Positions 1 to 8,879 of a stretch of 47,234 bases of DNA are shown piece after piece; position 1 is the stretch's first letter, and each line of letters starts with the position of its first letter. The DNA is taken from the NCBI GenBank assembly GCA_009779135.1, contig WREW01000007.1, positions 1 through 47,234 of the forward strand, in the 5' to 3' direction. The notes below the pieces were generated by a model. It did no database searches. It saw only the letters and a program-made list of their open reading frames with translations, and was not told the DNA's origin. This stretch comes from Alphaproteobacteria bacterium. GTDB lineage: Bacteria > Pseudomonadota > Alphaproteobacteria > UBA9219. The translations under genes and the position numbers were made by a program.

Positions 1-1
1 A

Positions 2-142
2 GGCGCAACCGGTGTCGGCGAGATCGGCCTGGCCATGCAGCCATCAGCCGATATGCCGCTGTTCATCGACCTCGGCGTCCAGGGCTATATCGGCGTCCGT
101 CAGGGCGTCACCGGAAGCCTGCAGGCAAAGTATAAGTTCTAG
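2..142 (+). CDS. C-terminal end of an outer-membrane beta-barrel (autotransporter-like) protein, partial
   Basis: Only the last 46 codons are inside the window; the frame is open from base 2 and stops with TAG at 140-142. The visible peptide has alternating hydrophobic and polar residues and glycines (LFIDLGVQGYIGVRQG) and finishes with KYKF. A terminal phenylalanine at the end of an amphipathic strand is the classic BAM recognition signal of outer-membrane barrels, and this glycine-rich ending is usual for autotransporter barrel domains. The passenger and the rest of the barrel lie outside. It converges on rpsA with a gap of only five bases, so the two transcripts probably overlap. The barrel call is good; the autotransporter subclass is inferred. 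Confidence 0.6.
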   Translation, partial: GATGVGEIGLAMQPSADMPLFIDLGVQGYIGVRQGVTGSLQAKYKF

Positions 143-147
143 AACTC

Positions 148-1860
148 TTACTTATCTTCCGACTTTTTCTGCGCCCGTTTGATCGCCGCGCCAAGAATAT
201 CGCCAAGCGAGGCACCCGAATCCGAAGATCCATATTCGGCCATCGCCTGCTTTTCTTCCTCAATCTCACGCGCTTTGATCGAAAGCGTGATCTTGTGCGA
301 AGCCTTGTCGATATTGGTGATCTTGGCATCCACCTTTTCACCCACGGCAAAACGATCAGGGCGTTGTTCGCCGCGATCCCGCGCAAGATCCGCACGCTTG
401 ATAAAGCCGGTAAAGCGATCCGCATGTTCGCCAAGAGCAACTTCAATGCCGCCTTCCGCAATCGCGCTGACAGTGCAGGTGACAATGTCGCCTTTCTTGA
501 AGCTCACCTCCACGCCTTCAAAAGGATCGGACGTGAGCTGCTTGACGCCAAGACTGACGCGCTCTTTTTCAACATCAATGTCAAGGATCTTGACCTCGAC
601 CATCTGGCCTTTTTGATAGGCGGTGATGGCCTCTTCCCCGGGCTTGTCCCAAGAAAGATCAGACATGTGAACCATGCCGTCAATATCGCCGGACAAACCG
701 ACAAACAAACCGAACTCGGTAATGTTGCGGATCTCGCCTGAAAGCTTATCGCCGACTTTGTGACCGGTCGCAAACGCCTCCCACGGATTATCGACGCATT
801 GCTTGAGACCAAGGCTGATGCGGCGCTTGCTAAGATCAACATCCAAAACGGCCACTTCAACTTCTTGCGAGCTTGCCACAAGCTTGCCGGGATGCACGTT
901 CTTTTTAGTCCAAGACATTTCAGACACATGCACAAGCCCTTCAATGCCGGGCTCCAGCTCAACAAACGCGCCGTAATCGGTGATGTTGGTCACGCGGCCC
1001 TTGAGACGCATGCCGACAGGATAACGCTCCTGCACGCCTTCCCACGGATCGGATTCAAGCTGCTTCATGCCAAGGCTGATGCGCTGCGTATCGGCATTAA
1101 AGCGAATAACCTGCACGGTGACCTGCTGGCCGATCTGCAAAACTTCCGAAGGATGATTGACGCGCTTCCAAGCAATATCGGTGACATGCAAAAGCCCGTC
1201 CACCCCGCCAAGATCCACAAACGCGCCGTAATCGGTGATGTTTTTGACAACGCCTTGCAGGACTTGTCCTTCCTTGAGATTGGCCACAAGCTCGCTACGG
1301 GCCTCGGCGCGCGACTCTTCAAGCACGGCGCGGCGCGAGACAACGATATTGCCGCGCGCGCGATCCATCTTGAGAATCTGGAAAGGCTGAGGCGTACCCA
1401 TCAAAGGCGCAATATCGCGCACAGGGCGAATATCAACCTGACTCCCCGGCAAAAACGCAACCGCGCCGCTAAGATCCACAGTGAAGCCGCCTTTGACGCG
1501 GCCAAAAATAACGCCCACAACCCGCTCGGCTTTTTCATAGAGCTTTTCAAGAACAGCCCAGCTTTCCTCACGTTTGGCCTTTTCGCGCGAGAGGGAAGCT
1601 TCGCCGTTGCGGTCTTCCATACGCTCCAAAAACACATCAACCTGATCGCCCGCTTTAACTTCCGGCGCCGCACCGGCGATGGAAAACTCTTTTAAGGGTA
1701 CATGGCCTTCGGATTTAAGGCCGACATCAATAACGACCATATCCTTTTCAAGGCGCATCACGATGCCCTTGACGACCGTGCCTTCCTTGATGCCCTTTTC
1801 ACCAAAGGATTCATCCAAAAGCGCGGCAAAACTACCTTGTGTTTTGTCAGAAGCGCTCAT
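148..1860 (-). CDS. rpsA: 30S ribosomal protein S1
   Basis: RNA-binding protein of the small ribosomal subunit that helps dock and unfold mRNA at initiation. The 570-residue product holds six S1 (OB-fold) repeats from about residue 25 to 530; repeats 3 to 5 carry the typical NITDYGAFV or NITEFGLFV and DGLLHVTDI-like signatures. The length matches alphaproteobacterial S1. The frame stays open upstream to 2037, but I chose the ATG at 1860 because the product then starts like known S1 proteins (MSASDKTQ, soon followed by FAALLDESF) and AGGGAAG lies just upstream. An in-frame ATG at 1902 also has a possible GGAAAG site. It lies downstream of cmk on the same strand, the common proteobacterial order, with about 215 bases between them that probably hold its own leader or promoter. 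Confidence 0.97.
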   Translation of the reverse strand: MSASDKTQGSFAALLDESFGEKGIKEGTVVKGIVMRLEKDMVVIDVGLKSEGHVPLKEFSIAGAAPEVKAGDQVDVFLERMEDRNGEASLSREKAKREESWAVLEKLYEKAERVVGVIFGRVKGGFTVDLSGAVAFLPGSQVDIRPVRDIAPLMGTPQPFQILKMDRARGNIVVSRRAVLEESRAEARSELVANLKEGQVLQGVVKNITDYGAFVDLGGVDGLLHVTDIAWKRVNHPSEVLQIGQQVTVQVIRFNADTQRISLGMKQLESDPWEGVQERYPVGMRLKGRVTNITDYGAFVELEPGIEGLVHVSEMSWTKKNVHPGKLVASSQEVEVAVLDVDLSKRRISLGLKQCVDNPWEAFATGHKVGDKLSGEIRNITEFGLFVGLSGDIDGMVHMSDLSWDKPGEEAITAYQKGQMVEVKILDIDVEKERVSLGVKQLTSDPFEGVEVSFKKGDIVTCTVSAIAEGGIEVALGEHADRFTGFIKRADLARDRGEQRPDRFAVGEKVDAKITNIDKASHKITLSIKAREIEEEKQAMAEYGSSDSGASLGDILGAAIKRAQKKSEDK

Positions 1861-2076
1861 CAGGTCTTCCCTGAAAACCTGTTTTCTTTTTGATTGTGAC
1901 ATGTTTGATATTTCTTTCCGGCGCGTAAACTGCGCCCTCATGACCAATCTGGTTGGCCACGGCTTTCGTTTTTCTTGAGCGATAAAGTTTGCGGTGAAAA
2001 AAGAAAAGCTGAAAGCAAGGCTTTTTGTCTTTTTCAAAATCCCAAACTCGCACAGAGCACCATGCCTGCTTGTTCT

Positions 2077-2736
2077 TTAAGTGCCGAGTTTTTCCCGCAC
2101 CACCGACAAAGCCGCGACGCAAGCCTGATCCACTGTCAAAGCGGTTGTATCAAGCAAGAACGCATCCTCAGCCGGTCTGGTCGGCGCCACAGCGCGCGCG
2201 CTGTCCCGCGCATCCCGCGCCAAAAGCGCTTCAAGAACTGCCGCTTCACTAGCATGTTCCCCAGCGGCTTGCAACTCAAGAAAGCGCCTGTGCGCGCGCA
2301 CTTCGGGGCTGGCCATCACAAAGATTTTAACCTTGGCATCAGGGACAATCACCGTGCCTATATCCCGCCCGTCCAAAACCGACCCCCGATGCCCATCCGG
2401 CGGGTTTTTTGCAAAATCGCGTTGAAAATCAAGCAAAGCCTCCCGCAATTCCGGCATGACGCCCACTTTGGAAGCCGCCTGCCCCCCGATTTCCGCGCGC
2501 AGCAAAGGATCCGCCATCAAGGTGGCCAGCAGCCCCCCGCCCAGCCGCCGCGCCAGAGCCACCGCCGCCTCTTTATTTTCAAGATCCTGCCCTTCTTTTA
2601 TCAGCCCCACCCCGACAGCGCGGTAAAGCGCGCCCGTATCAAGATAGGCAAAATCAAGCCTTGAAGCTAAAAACCGCGCAATGGTTCCCTTGCCGGTCGC
2701 GGCAAAACCATCAATGGCAATCACGGGAAAATCCAT
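2077..2736 (-). CDS. cmk: (d)CMP kinase (cytidylate kinase)
   Basis: Phosphorylates CMP and dCMP with ATP in cytosolic pyrimidine nucleotide metabolism. The 219-residue protein begins with the beta strand and P-loop IAIDGFAATGKGT (phenylalanine stands where most homologues have proline), followed by DTGALYRAVG, which is the CMP-binding signature. The later GRDIGTVIVPDAKVKIFVMASPE region and the R-rich lid (RRFLEL) fit the Cmk family and its usual length. An AAAGGG ribosome-binding site lies six bases before the ATG. It is divergent from purH and upstream of rpsA on the same strand. Confidence 0.96.
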   Translation of the reverse strand: MDFPVIAIDGFAATGKGTIARFLASRLDFAYLDTGALYRAVGVGLIKEGQDLENKEAAVALARRLGGGLLATLMADPLLRAEIGGQAASKVGVMPELREALLDFQRDFAKNPPDGHRGSVLDGRDIGTVIVPDAKVKIFVMASPEVRAHRRFLELQAAGEHASEAAVLEALLARDARDSARAVAPTRPAEDAFLLDTTALTVDQACVAALSVVREKLGT

Positions 2737-2820
2737 TTCAACCCTTTCTTTTTTGACTCTCGGATACTGTTCGCATAAAAGCTTAAAAAACGCTCACAAA
2801 CAAGCGAAAGGTCTCTCGCC

Positions 2821-4392
2821 ATGAAAATCGCCCGCGCTTTGATCTCGGTTTCCGACAAAACCGGCCTTATAGCTCTGGCAAGCGCTCTTTCCACGCGGGG
2901 CGTGGCGATTCTCTCCACAGGCGGCTCAGCGGCCACTTTGCGCAAGGAAGGCATCCCCGTGCAGGATGTCAGCATGTACACCAGTTTCCCCGAGATGATG
3001 GACGGGCGCCTGAAAACCCTTCACCCCAAAATCCACGGCGGCATTCTTCAGATTCGCACGGACGAAACGCATAGCGAAGAAGCGCGCGCGCACAACATCC
3101 CGCCGCTTGATCTCGTTGTGGTGAATCTCTACCCCTTCCGCCAGACCATCGCGCGCGGCGCAGATTTTGACGAAGCGATCGAAAATATCGACATAGGCGG
3201 CCCCGCCATGGTGCGCGCGGCGGCCAAGAATCACGCTTTCGTCACAGTGATAACAGATCCCGCGCAGTATGAATCCTTGATCGAGGAAATGGATCGCCAT
3301 AAAGGCGCAACCTCTCCGGATTTCAGAAAAACATGCGCCGCCGCCGCTTTTGCCTACACCGCAAACTATGACAGCGCCGTCAGCGCATGGTTTGCGCAGC
3401 AATGTCATCAGATCTATCCCGAGACTTTGACCATAGCCGCCAGCTTGCGCCAGTCCCTGCGCTATGGTGAAAACCCGCATCAAACGGCGGCGTTTTACGT
3501 CACAGATCCCACGCAAAGCGGCGTGGCCAGCGCCATTCAGGTGCAAGGCAAAGAGCTAAGCTACAACAACATCAACGACACGGACGCCGCCTTTCAGCTC
3601 GTCAGCGTTTTTACGGAAAAACCGGCCATAGCCATCATCAAACACGCCAACCCCTGCGGCGTGGCCACGGCGAACAATCTTGTTGAAGCCTATGAACGCG
3701 CTCTGGCCTGCGATTCCGTTAGCGCTTTCGGCGGCATTATCGCAAGCAACACACCACTGGACGGCCCCACGGCTGAGGCGATCACCAAGATTTTCTCCGA
3801 AGTGATTATCGCCCCCGACATGAACAACGAAGCCAAAGAAATACTGGCCGCAAAAAAGAACCTGCGCGTTCTTTTAACCCGCGCCATGCCGGACGCCGCA
3901 GGGGCCGCCACCATGATAAAATCCGTTGCGGGCGGCCTTTTGGTTCAGTCCAAAGACAATATCCTGCTGGATTCCAAGCTTTTAAAATGTGTCACCCGCC
4001 GCAAGCCGACCGAGCAAGAAATGAAAGACCTGCTCTTTGCCTTCACGGTGGCCAAATATGTCAAATCCAACACGATCGTCTATGCCAAAAACGAAGCCAC
4101 CGTAGGCATAGGCGCCGGCCAGATGAGCCGCGTCGATAGCGCCCGCATCGCCGCAAGAAAAGCTCAAGATGCCGCCAAAGCCCTAAATCTCGAGACGCCC
4201 TTAACGCAAGGCAGCGCCGCCGCCTCAGACGCCTTTTTCCCCTTCGCAGACGGACTTTTGGCCGTGATCGAAGCAGGCGCCAGCTGCGTGATCCAACCCG
4301 GCGGCTCCATCCGCGACCAAGAAGTCATCGACGACGCCGACAAAGCCGGAATCGCCATGCTCTTTACAGGGATAAGGCATTTTTATCATTGA
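2821..4392 (+). CDS. purH: Bifunctional AICAR formyltransferase / IMP cyclohydrolase
   Basis: Catalyses the last two steps of de novo purine synthesis, formylating AICAR with 10-formyl-THF and closing the ring to IMP. The 523-residue length is standard. The N-terminal MGS-like cyclohydrolase domain (about 1-150) shows [32 protein letters not shown] and [10 protein letters not shown]. The C-terminal AICARFT domain includes [14 protein letters not shown], the KHANPCG active-site segment, and the closing [24 protein letters not shown] broken here as IRDQEVID and MLFTGIRHF. It starts with an ATG preceded by AAAGG. It is divergent from cmk and converges with the small gene at 4402. Confidence 0.98.
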   Translation: MKIARALISVSDKTGLIALASALSTRGVAILSTGGSAATLRKEGIPVQDVSMYTSFPEMMDGRLKTLHPKIHGGILQIRTDETHSEEARAHNIPPLDLVVVNLYPFRQTIARGADFDEAIENIDIGGPAMVRAAAKNHAFVTVITDPAQYESLIEEMDRHKGATSPDFRKTCAAAAFAYTANYDSAVSAWFAQQCHQIYPETLTIAASLRQSLRYGENPHQTAAFYVTDPTQSGVASAIQVQGKELSYNNINDTDAAFQLVSVFTEKPAIAIIKHANPCGVATANNLVEAYERALACDSVSAFGGIIASNTPLDGPTAEAITKIFSEVIIAPDMNNEAKEILAAKKNLRVLLTRAMPDAAGAATMIKSVAGGLLVQSKDNILLDSKLLKCVTRRKPTEQEMKDLLFAFTVAKYVKSNTIVYAKNEATVGIGAGQMSRVDSARIAARKAQDAAKALNLETPLTQGSAAASDAFFPFADGLLAVIEAGASCVIQPGGSIRDQEVIDDADKAGIAMLFTGIRHFYH

Positions 4393-4401
4393 GGGATTGC
4401 C

Positions 4402-4872
4402 CTAAGGAAACAGCGCGTCAATCGATTCCTGATCCAGCGCTCTGGCGCGGCCATGGACGATGGCGGCACCGTCATCCATCATGCCTTGGAGCTCCATAGA
4501 GTTAATCCGCGCCATTTCCTTGAACCTGTCAACCTCGCCCTGCTCCCAGATCTGGCGAAGCTGGCGGCGCGTTTCGTCAATCAGCATGCCCATCTGCTGG
4601 ACAGCGCGGTCAAACCGCTCCCGCGTCTCCGCAGGCGCGACATCGTAACATTCAATAGCCAAAGAGGCGAAACCCAGAGAGCTGTCCTGAAAATGCTCGA
4701 CATAACTCTTAAACTGCCAGCGATCCAGATCATCCAGAATCTCAGGCATGTCCGCCACCATCCCAAGAAGCATCACGGCCTCATTGAAATGGTTGAAATA
4801 ATCCGTCGAGAGCAGCGAGCGCGGATCAATATTCGTGCCAGCAACACGAGCCTGATAATCTTCATCTATCAT
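4402..4872 (-). CDS. Conserved small helical protein with a C-terminal CheY-binding-like peptide
   Basis: A 156-residue soluble protein without signal peptide or membrane segment. The first 70 residues contain SLLSTDYFNHFNEAVMLLGM followed by a DMPEILDDL helix. My recollection is that this type of sequence recurs in Rhodospirillales hypothetical proteins, but no function is known to me. The last residues read LDQESIDALFP. This matches the QxxIDxLF-type peptide found at the N terminus of FliM and the C terminus of CheZ, which binds phosphorylated CheY. The middle is acidic and helical with many aromatic residues. No clear Shine-Dalgarno precedes the ATG. It converges with purH with nine bases between the stops. 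The gene call is good; the CheY link is inference. Confidence 0.85.
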   Translation of the reverse strand: MIDEDYQARVAGTNIDPRSLLSTDYFNHFNEAVMLLGMVADMPEILDDLDRWQFKSYVEHFQDSSLGFASLAIECYDVAPAETRERFDRAVQQMGMLIDETRRQLRQIWEQGEVDRFKEMARINSMELQGMMDDGAAIVHGRARALDQESIDALFP

Positions 4873-5022
4873 AGTCTTATATCTACGCCCGCCGCCGCTA
4901 AGATTTAATTAAACCCTCGCATAAAAGCCCGCAGGCCTAAAAAACCTATACGAAAGAGCAACAATCCATGCTAAACCATGGCGAAGAAAAGATTCTGACC
5001 GATTCTTATTTTGAGGCTAATC

Positions 5023-5853
5023 ATGGCAAACAAAACAAAAACTGCTGCAAAATCAAAGATTTCTGCAAAGCCCTCGGCAGCCAAAGCCAAAAGCAAGCCC
5101 CCTGTCGGCAAAGCCAAGGCCGCACCGGCGCGCCCCGTAAAAGCCGCCCGTCCGGCCCCGAAACCCCTGCCAAAGCCAGCAACCAAGCCCAAAATAACGC
5201 CCCTGCCGCCCGAAAATCTGCGCCGCGCCATGCCGACGGCCCCGTCATCGGCGGCCATGCCCGCAGCGCTCCGCGCGGTTGTGGATAAAAGTGAGATCCG
5301 CGATGTCCTCTATCGTTTCGCCCGAGGCATTGACCGGATTGATGAAACGCTCCTGCGCTCCATCTTCCACCATGAGGCCACTTTGGATCTGGGCCCGGGC
5401 GTGTTTCAGGGCGCGGCGAATGATTATATCCACTGGGTGATCGGGGTGATGAATGGCGTGCGCGCCTCCCATCATATGATCGGCAATATCCTGCCCACGC
5501 TGGAGGGCGATGTGGCCCTTGTTGAAACCTATTGCCAAGCCCATTATCGCCTCGACAAACCCACGGGGCGGGAGGATGTTTTTATCGGCAGCCGCTTTCT
5601 GGATCGTTTTGAGCGCACCCCCGCCGGCCCTGCGGGTGTGTGGAAGATTATGCACCGCAAGCAGATTATTGACTGGGTGCGCACACAGGCCGTTTCAGAT
5701 CTTTTCTACCACCAGAATCCCGATGCCCTTTGGAGCTACCGCACCAAGACCGACCCCTCTTACCAGATCGCGCAATTCCCCGGCTCCCAATCCGGCAACA
5801 AACTGCCGAGCTTTTTAGGGCGGCGCTATGAGAGCAAAAGCATCAAGTTTTAA
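5023..5853 (+). CDS. SnoaL/NTF2-fold protein with a basic Lys-Ala-Pro N-terminal tail
   Basis: The 276-residue product has two parts. Residues 1 to about 85 are almost all lysine, alanine, proline and serine (AKSKISAKPSAAKAKSKP and onward), resembling histone H1-like or AlgP-type disordered tails. Residues about 90 to 240 form a SnoaL-like domain: IRDVLYRFARGIDRIDE, FHHEATLDLG, ASHHMIGNI, an ETYCQAHYRL strand and WKIMHRKQIIDW. This is the layout of the NTF2-like superfamily that includes scytalone dehydratase and ring-hydroxylase beta subunits, with histidines in the usual pocket positions. The substrate cannot be told. Start chosen at the ATG at 5023 with TGAGG six bases upstream; a TTG at 5011 is in frame. 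Its stop lies three bases from the end of the next gene on the other strand. Confidence 0.85.
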   Translation: MANKTKTAAKSKISAKPSAAKAKSKPPVGKAKAAPARPVKAARPAPKPLPKPATKPKITPLPPENLRRAMPTAPSSAAMPAALRAVVDKSEIRDVLYRFARGIDRIDETLLRSIFHHEATLDLGPGVFQGAANDYIHWVIGVMNGVRASHHMIGNILPTLEGDVALVETYCQAHYRLDKPTGREDVFIGSRFLDRFERTPAGPAGVWKIMHRKQIIDWVRTQAVSDLFYHQNPDALWSYRTKTDPSYQIAQFPGSQSGNKLPSFLGRRYESKSIKF

Positions 5854-5856
5854 AAA

Positions 5857-6813
5857 CTAACCGAGCTGGCACTGATTCATCTTGTGAAAGAGATAGCCCG
5901 CGCGGGCGCGTTCATAGCCGGTAAATCCCTCGACCTGACCTTGAGAAATATCATCAAGCAAATCAACCGCAGGCGCGAGTGTCATCCGTGTCCTGTCTTC
6001 TCTAATGTGCCTGCAAAGACAAAGACCGGCCGCGAGTTTATAAAAAGCCTCGTGTTTCTTCATTTTCAAGGACGTTTGAGCCAGCTTAATCACATGAAGG
6101 CCCGTCACCATATCAGGAAAAGCAGCAGCCAGAACATCCCATTTCTTAAAGCTTTGCAGACGATCTTCATCCTGCTTGCTTGTCGTGGCTGTTTTGAACA
6201 GATCAAGCATCGTTTCTTTAACAACGGGGCGATGAATCTTCCTTATCCTGTTCAAATGCACGCTTGCCGCATCGGAAAGAGGGAGCCCCGGATTACTGGC
6301 CTTTTGTGCAATGTGATGAATAAGTTTCGGCGTCAAAGCCTTCATGGCTTCGGGATTAAGCTCTTCCATGCGGTTAAAGCATGCGATGCTGGTGCCACGG
6401 CTTAAATAATGGCCGCGCTTATCAAGGGCCAGATCCATCATGGGAAAAACAAGCTCCGGCTTGACGTCATCTTTTCCAAGAACAAGGGTCATAAGCTCAA
6501 AATCACCACCGGAACGCCACAGGCCTTTGGTTAAATCGAATATTATATCTTTAACTTCAGGGCTGCGCGTGGCTTCAGGGTTAAGCGCATCCATTTTCTC
6601 AAAACATGCCTTGGCAAACTTGCCGACGCTAAACTCAGAGCAGCCGCCAAAAGCAAGCGCCGCAATTTGAGCGGCACCCTTGGGCGTGATGTCTTCTTTT
6701 TTTGCATTGTCTTTTAAAAATGTTAAGCCAATCCTCCCCTTGTACCAGCATCCGCTTTCAATGCCTTTAAAGGATCGGGCTATTTTCTCTTCATGCGACA
6801 GATTAAAAAACAT
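5857..6813 (-). CDS. Hypothetical alpha-helical repeat protein
   Basis: I do not recognise a family. The 318-residue product has no signal peptide or membrane helix and looks all-helical. Three segments resemble each other: about residues 68-100 (ACFEKMDALNPEATRSPEVK), about 143-172 (ACFNRMEELNPEAMKALTPK) and about 184-210 (VHLNRIRKIHRPVVKETM), each followed by a hydrophobic helix. That pattern suggests a HEAT- or ARM-like superhelical repeat scaffold. The N terminus also shows a GxGCWYKG-like stretch (ESGCWYKGR). A GGGAG site lies about 11 bases before the ATG. Upstream lies repeat A1, which together with repeat C1 separates it from the yejA-like gene. It is probably a protein-binding scaffold. 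Confidence 0.75.
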   Translation of the reverse strand: MFFNLSHEEKIARSFKGIESGCWYKGRIGLTFLKDNAKKEDITPKGAAQIAALAFGGCSEFSVGKFAKACFEKMDALNPEATRSPEVKDIIFDLTKGLWRSGGDFELMTLVLGKDDVKPELVFPMMDLALDKRGHYLSRGTSIACFNRMEELNPEAMKALTPKLIHHIAQKASNPGLPLSDAASVHLNRIRKIHRPVVKETMLDLFKTATTSKQDEDRLQSFKKWDVLAAAFPDMVTGLHVIKLAQTSLKMKKHEAFYKLAAGLCLCRHIREDRTRMTLAPAVDLLDDISQGQVEGFTGYERARAGYLFHKMNQCQLG

Positions 6814-6911
6814 TTGTGGTCACGCTCCCTGCAAAATAAGAAAAACCACATGTTTTATAGCGTGAAAAAGAAAATATGAATACAGGAAAACCGGTATGGT
6901 TAATCCCCTTC

Positions 6912-7010
6912 TGTCATCCTCGGGGCTTGCGCAGCAAGAACCCGGGGATCTGACGTTAGGGAAGCGTCAGATCCCCGTGTCAACCGCTTCGCGGTTGCAC
7001 GAGGATGACA
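6912..7010. repeat. Palindromic intergenic repeat, family A, copy 1 (inverted orientation)
   Basis: A 99-bp element bounded by TGTCATCCTCG and CGAGGATGACA. Inside are a second pair of arms (CGGGGATCTGAC and GTCAGATCCCCG) and one small hairpin in each arm (CTTGCGCAGCAAG and AACCGCTTCGCGGTT), so it can fold as a cruciform. The arm hairpins are swapped relative to copies 2 and 3, so this copy is inserted in the opposite orientation. Confidence 0.9.
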
Positions 7011-7021
7011 AGATGGCTCTA

Positions 7022-7058
7022 GCCCCCCTCGTGGGGGAGGGTTGGGAGGGGGGAAGCC
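7022..7058. repeat. GC-rich palindromic repeat, family C, copy 1
   Basis: Reads GCCCCCCTCGTGGGGGAGGG and continues TTGGGAGGGGGGAAGCC. The C-run and G-run can pair around CTCG. It abuts the stop codon of the yejA-like gene and matches 11741-11780 almost exactly. Confidence 0.75.
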
Positions 7059-8879
7059 CTACCGCGCCCACCAGCTTTCCAAAACCGGCCCATAAGCAGG
7101 CACTGCCCGCGGCCTTTCAAGGCGCGTCGTCCAATAAGCGATCTGCTCGGCCCCCAGATGATAAAAAGGCACAATATAAGCGCCGGCCAAAAGCACGCGG
7201 TCAAGCGCGCGCACATGCGCAATCAAATCCTGCCGCGTCCGCGCGGAAGGAATGGCACGCGCCAGAGCGTCCACCAAAGGATCGCAAATGCCCGGGTAAT
7301 TACGCGAACCTTGCTGCGCAGCCGCCGCGCAGCTCCAGAAAAAGCTCTGCTCATTTCCGGGCGAAAGCGAGTTTGCCCAGACCGCCGTCGTCACATCAAA
7401 ATCAAAACTGTTCAAACGCGCCTGATATTGAGCGCTGTCAACCGTGCGCACGCGCGCAAGAACGCCAAGCCGTTTAAGCGCGCGCGCCCATTCAAGCGCA
7501 ATTTTCTCCCCCAGCGGATCGCTTAAAAGAACTTCAAAAGAAACGGCTGCGCCCGCCGGTGTATAAAGACGCCCTTCACGCAAAACATAACCCGCTTTTT
7601 CAAGAAGCGCGGCGGCTTTAAGAAGATTGGCGCGCACATCTTCCCCGCCAAGGCCCGCGCGGGCATCTTCATCCAAAAGCACTTGCGCCCTTTCATCATC
7701 CAGCGCGCCAAGAAACTGCTTGAGAACCGCGCGTTCCTTGCCTTCCGCCGCGCCACGCGTTGCTTCAAGCTCGCTGTTGGGAAAAAAGCTCAAAGTTCTT
7801 TTGTAAAGCCCCTGAAACAGCGCCTTGTTGATCCAGCCGAAATCGAACGCCAAAGAAAGCGCCTTGCGCAAAACAGGATCGGAAAACAAGGCCCGTCTTG
7901 TGTTAAAAACAAACCCGCTTGTTGTTTCCGTACGCGCATGCGGAAAACTTGCCAGAATAATACGCCCATCGCGCAAGGCCGGGCCTTCATAAGCGGTTTT
8001 CCATTTTTTGGGATCTTGCTCACGCCGCAGATCAAAAGCATCCGCCTTGAAAGCCTGCAGAGCTATACTGTCATCGCGGTAAAAATCTATGCGGACTTCA
8101 TCAAAATTATAAAGCCCCCGCGCGACAGGCAAATCCCGCCCCCAATAAGAAAGATCGCGCCGCAAAACAAAACGCCGTCCTGCCTCGGCCAGCGTAACTT
8201 TATAAGGGCCTGAACCGACAGGCGGTTTCAATGTCGTCTGGTTGAAGTTCACCCTTTCCCAGATATGTTTGGGCAGCACGGCCATCAGCCCCATAATCAA
8301 AGGCATCTCACGATCCCAGCTGCCGTCCGCGTTTTTCTGAAAATCAAACCGCACGCGGCCCTCGCCGAGCTTTTCCGCATGCGCGACTTTTTTGTAATAG
8401 GTGCGGTGATTGGGCCGCCCGTGATCGCGCAGCGTTTCAAAAGAAAACAAAACATCATCCGCCGTTAAGGCTTTTCCATCCTGCCAGCGCGCTTTGGGGT
8501 TGAGGTTAAAGATGATGAAAGAACGATCCTCCGGCACCTCAACCGTCTGCGCGATAAGGCCATAGAGCGTAAAGGGCTCATCCTGCGCGCGCGCCATCAG
8601 TCTTTCATAAACAATGTCTGTCGAAAAAAGCCCGAAGGCCGGCGCGGTCGGCACAGTTCCGCGCACAATAAAAGGGTGCAAGCTGTCAAACGTCCCCACC
8701 ACCCCGAGCCTGAGCACGCCGCCCTTGGGCGCATCAGGATTGACATAATCATAATGCGCAAAACCGGCTTCTCTTTTGGGCTGGCCATGCATGGCGATCC
8801 CATGCTGCGCCGCCAAGGAAGAAGAAGCAAACGGCCCGAAAAGAAAGAGAAGGACAAAGAGCCAGCTTTTCCCGCTCAT
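7059..8879 (-). CDS. YejA-like extracellular solute-binding protein, family 5
   Basis: Periplasmic binding protein of an ABC importer of the oligopeptide/microcin C type. The 606-residue product has a cleavable signal peptide (hydrophobic WLFVLLFLFGPFASSSLA). The mature protein begins with HGIAMHGQPK and then YDYVNPDAPKGGVLRLG, which is characteristic of YejA rather than of DppA or OppA. The SBP_bac_5 body follows (WQDGKALTADDVLFSFETL, VGSGPYKVTL, LSLAFDFGWINKALF). The length is usual for YejA. Start chosen at 8879, where ATG overlaps the TGA of the upstream pilin-like gene as ATGA, implying coupled translation; a TTG at 8891 is in frame. No permease or ATPase gene is nearby, so its transporter must be encoded elsewhere. 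Confidence 0.92.
   Translation of the reverse strand: MSGKSWLFVLLFLFGPFASSSLAAQHGIAMHGQPKREAGFAHYDYVNPDAPKGGVLRLGVVGTFDSLHPFIVRGTVPTAPAFGLFSTDIVYERLMARAQDEPFTLYGLIAQTVEVPEDRSFIIFNLNPKARWQDGKALTADDVLFSFETLRDHGRPNHRTYYKKVAHAEKLGEGRVRFDFQKNADGSWDREMPLIMGLMAVLPKHIWERVNFNQTTLKPPVGSGPYKVTLAEAGRRFVLRRDLSYWGRDLPVARGLYNFDEVRIDFYRDDSIALQAFKADAFDLRREQDPKKWKTAYEGPALRDGRIILASFPHARTETTSGFVFNTRRALFSDPVLRKALSLAFDFGWINKALFQGLYKRTLSFFPNSELEATRGAAEGKERAVLKQFLGALDDERAQVLLDEDARAGLGGEDVRANLLKAAALLEKAGYVLREGRLYTPAGAAVSFEVLLSDPLGEKIALEWARALKRLGVLARVRTVDSAQYQARLNSFDFDVTTAVWANSLSPGNEQSFFWSCAAAAQQGSRNYPGICDPLVDALARAIPSARTRQDLIAHVRALDRVLLAGAYIVPFYHLGAEQIAYWTTRLERPRAVPAYGPVLESWWAR

Noticed and set aside
760-1695. A 311-codon open frame on the plus strand opposite rpsA.
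   Set aside because: It is fully contained in the antisense of the clearly recognisable ribosomal protein S1 gene and has no ribosome-binding site or family features.
1861-2037. An upstream extension of rpsA to the start at 2037.
   Set aside because: The added residues are unlike S1 N termini; the ATG at 1860 has a better-placed ribosome-binding site and gives the normal length.
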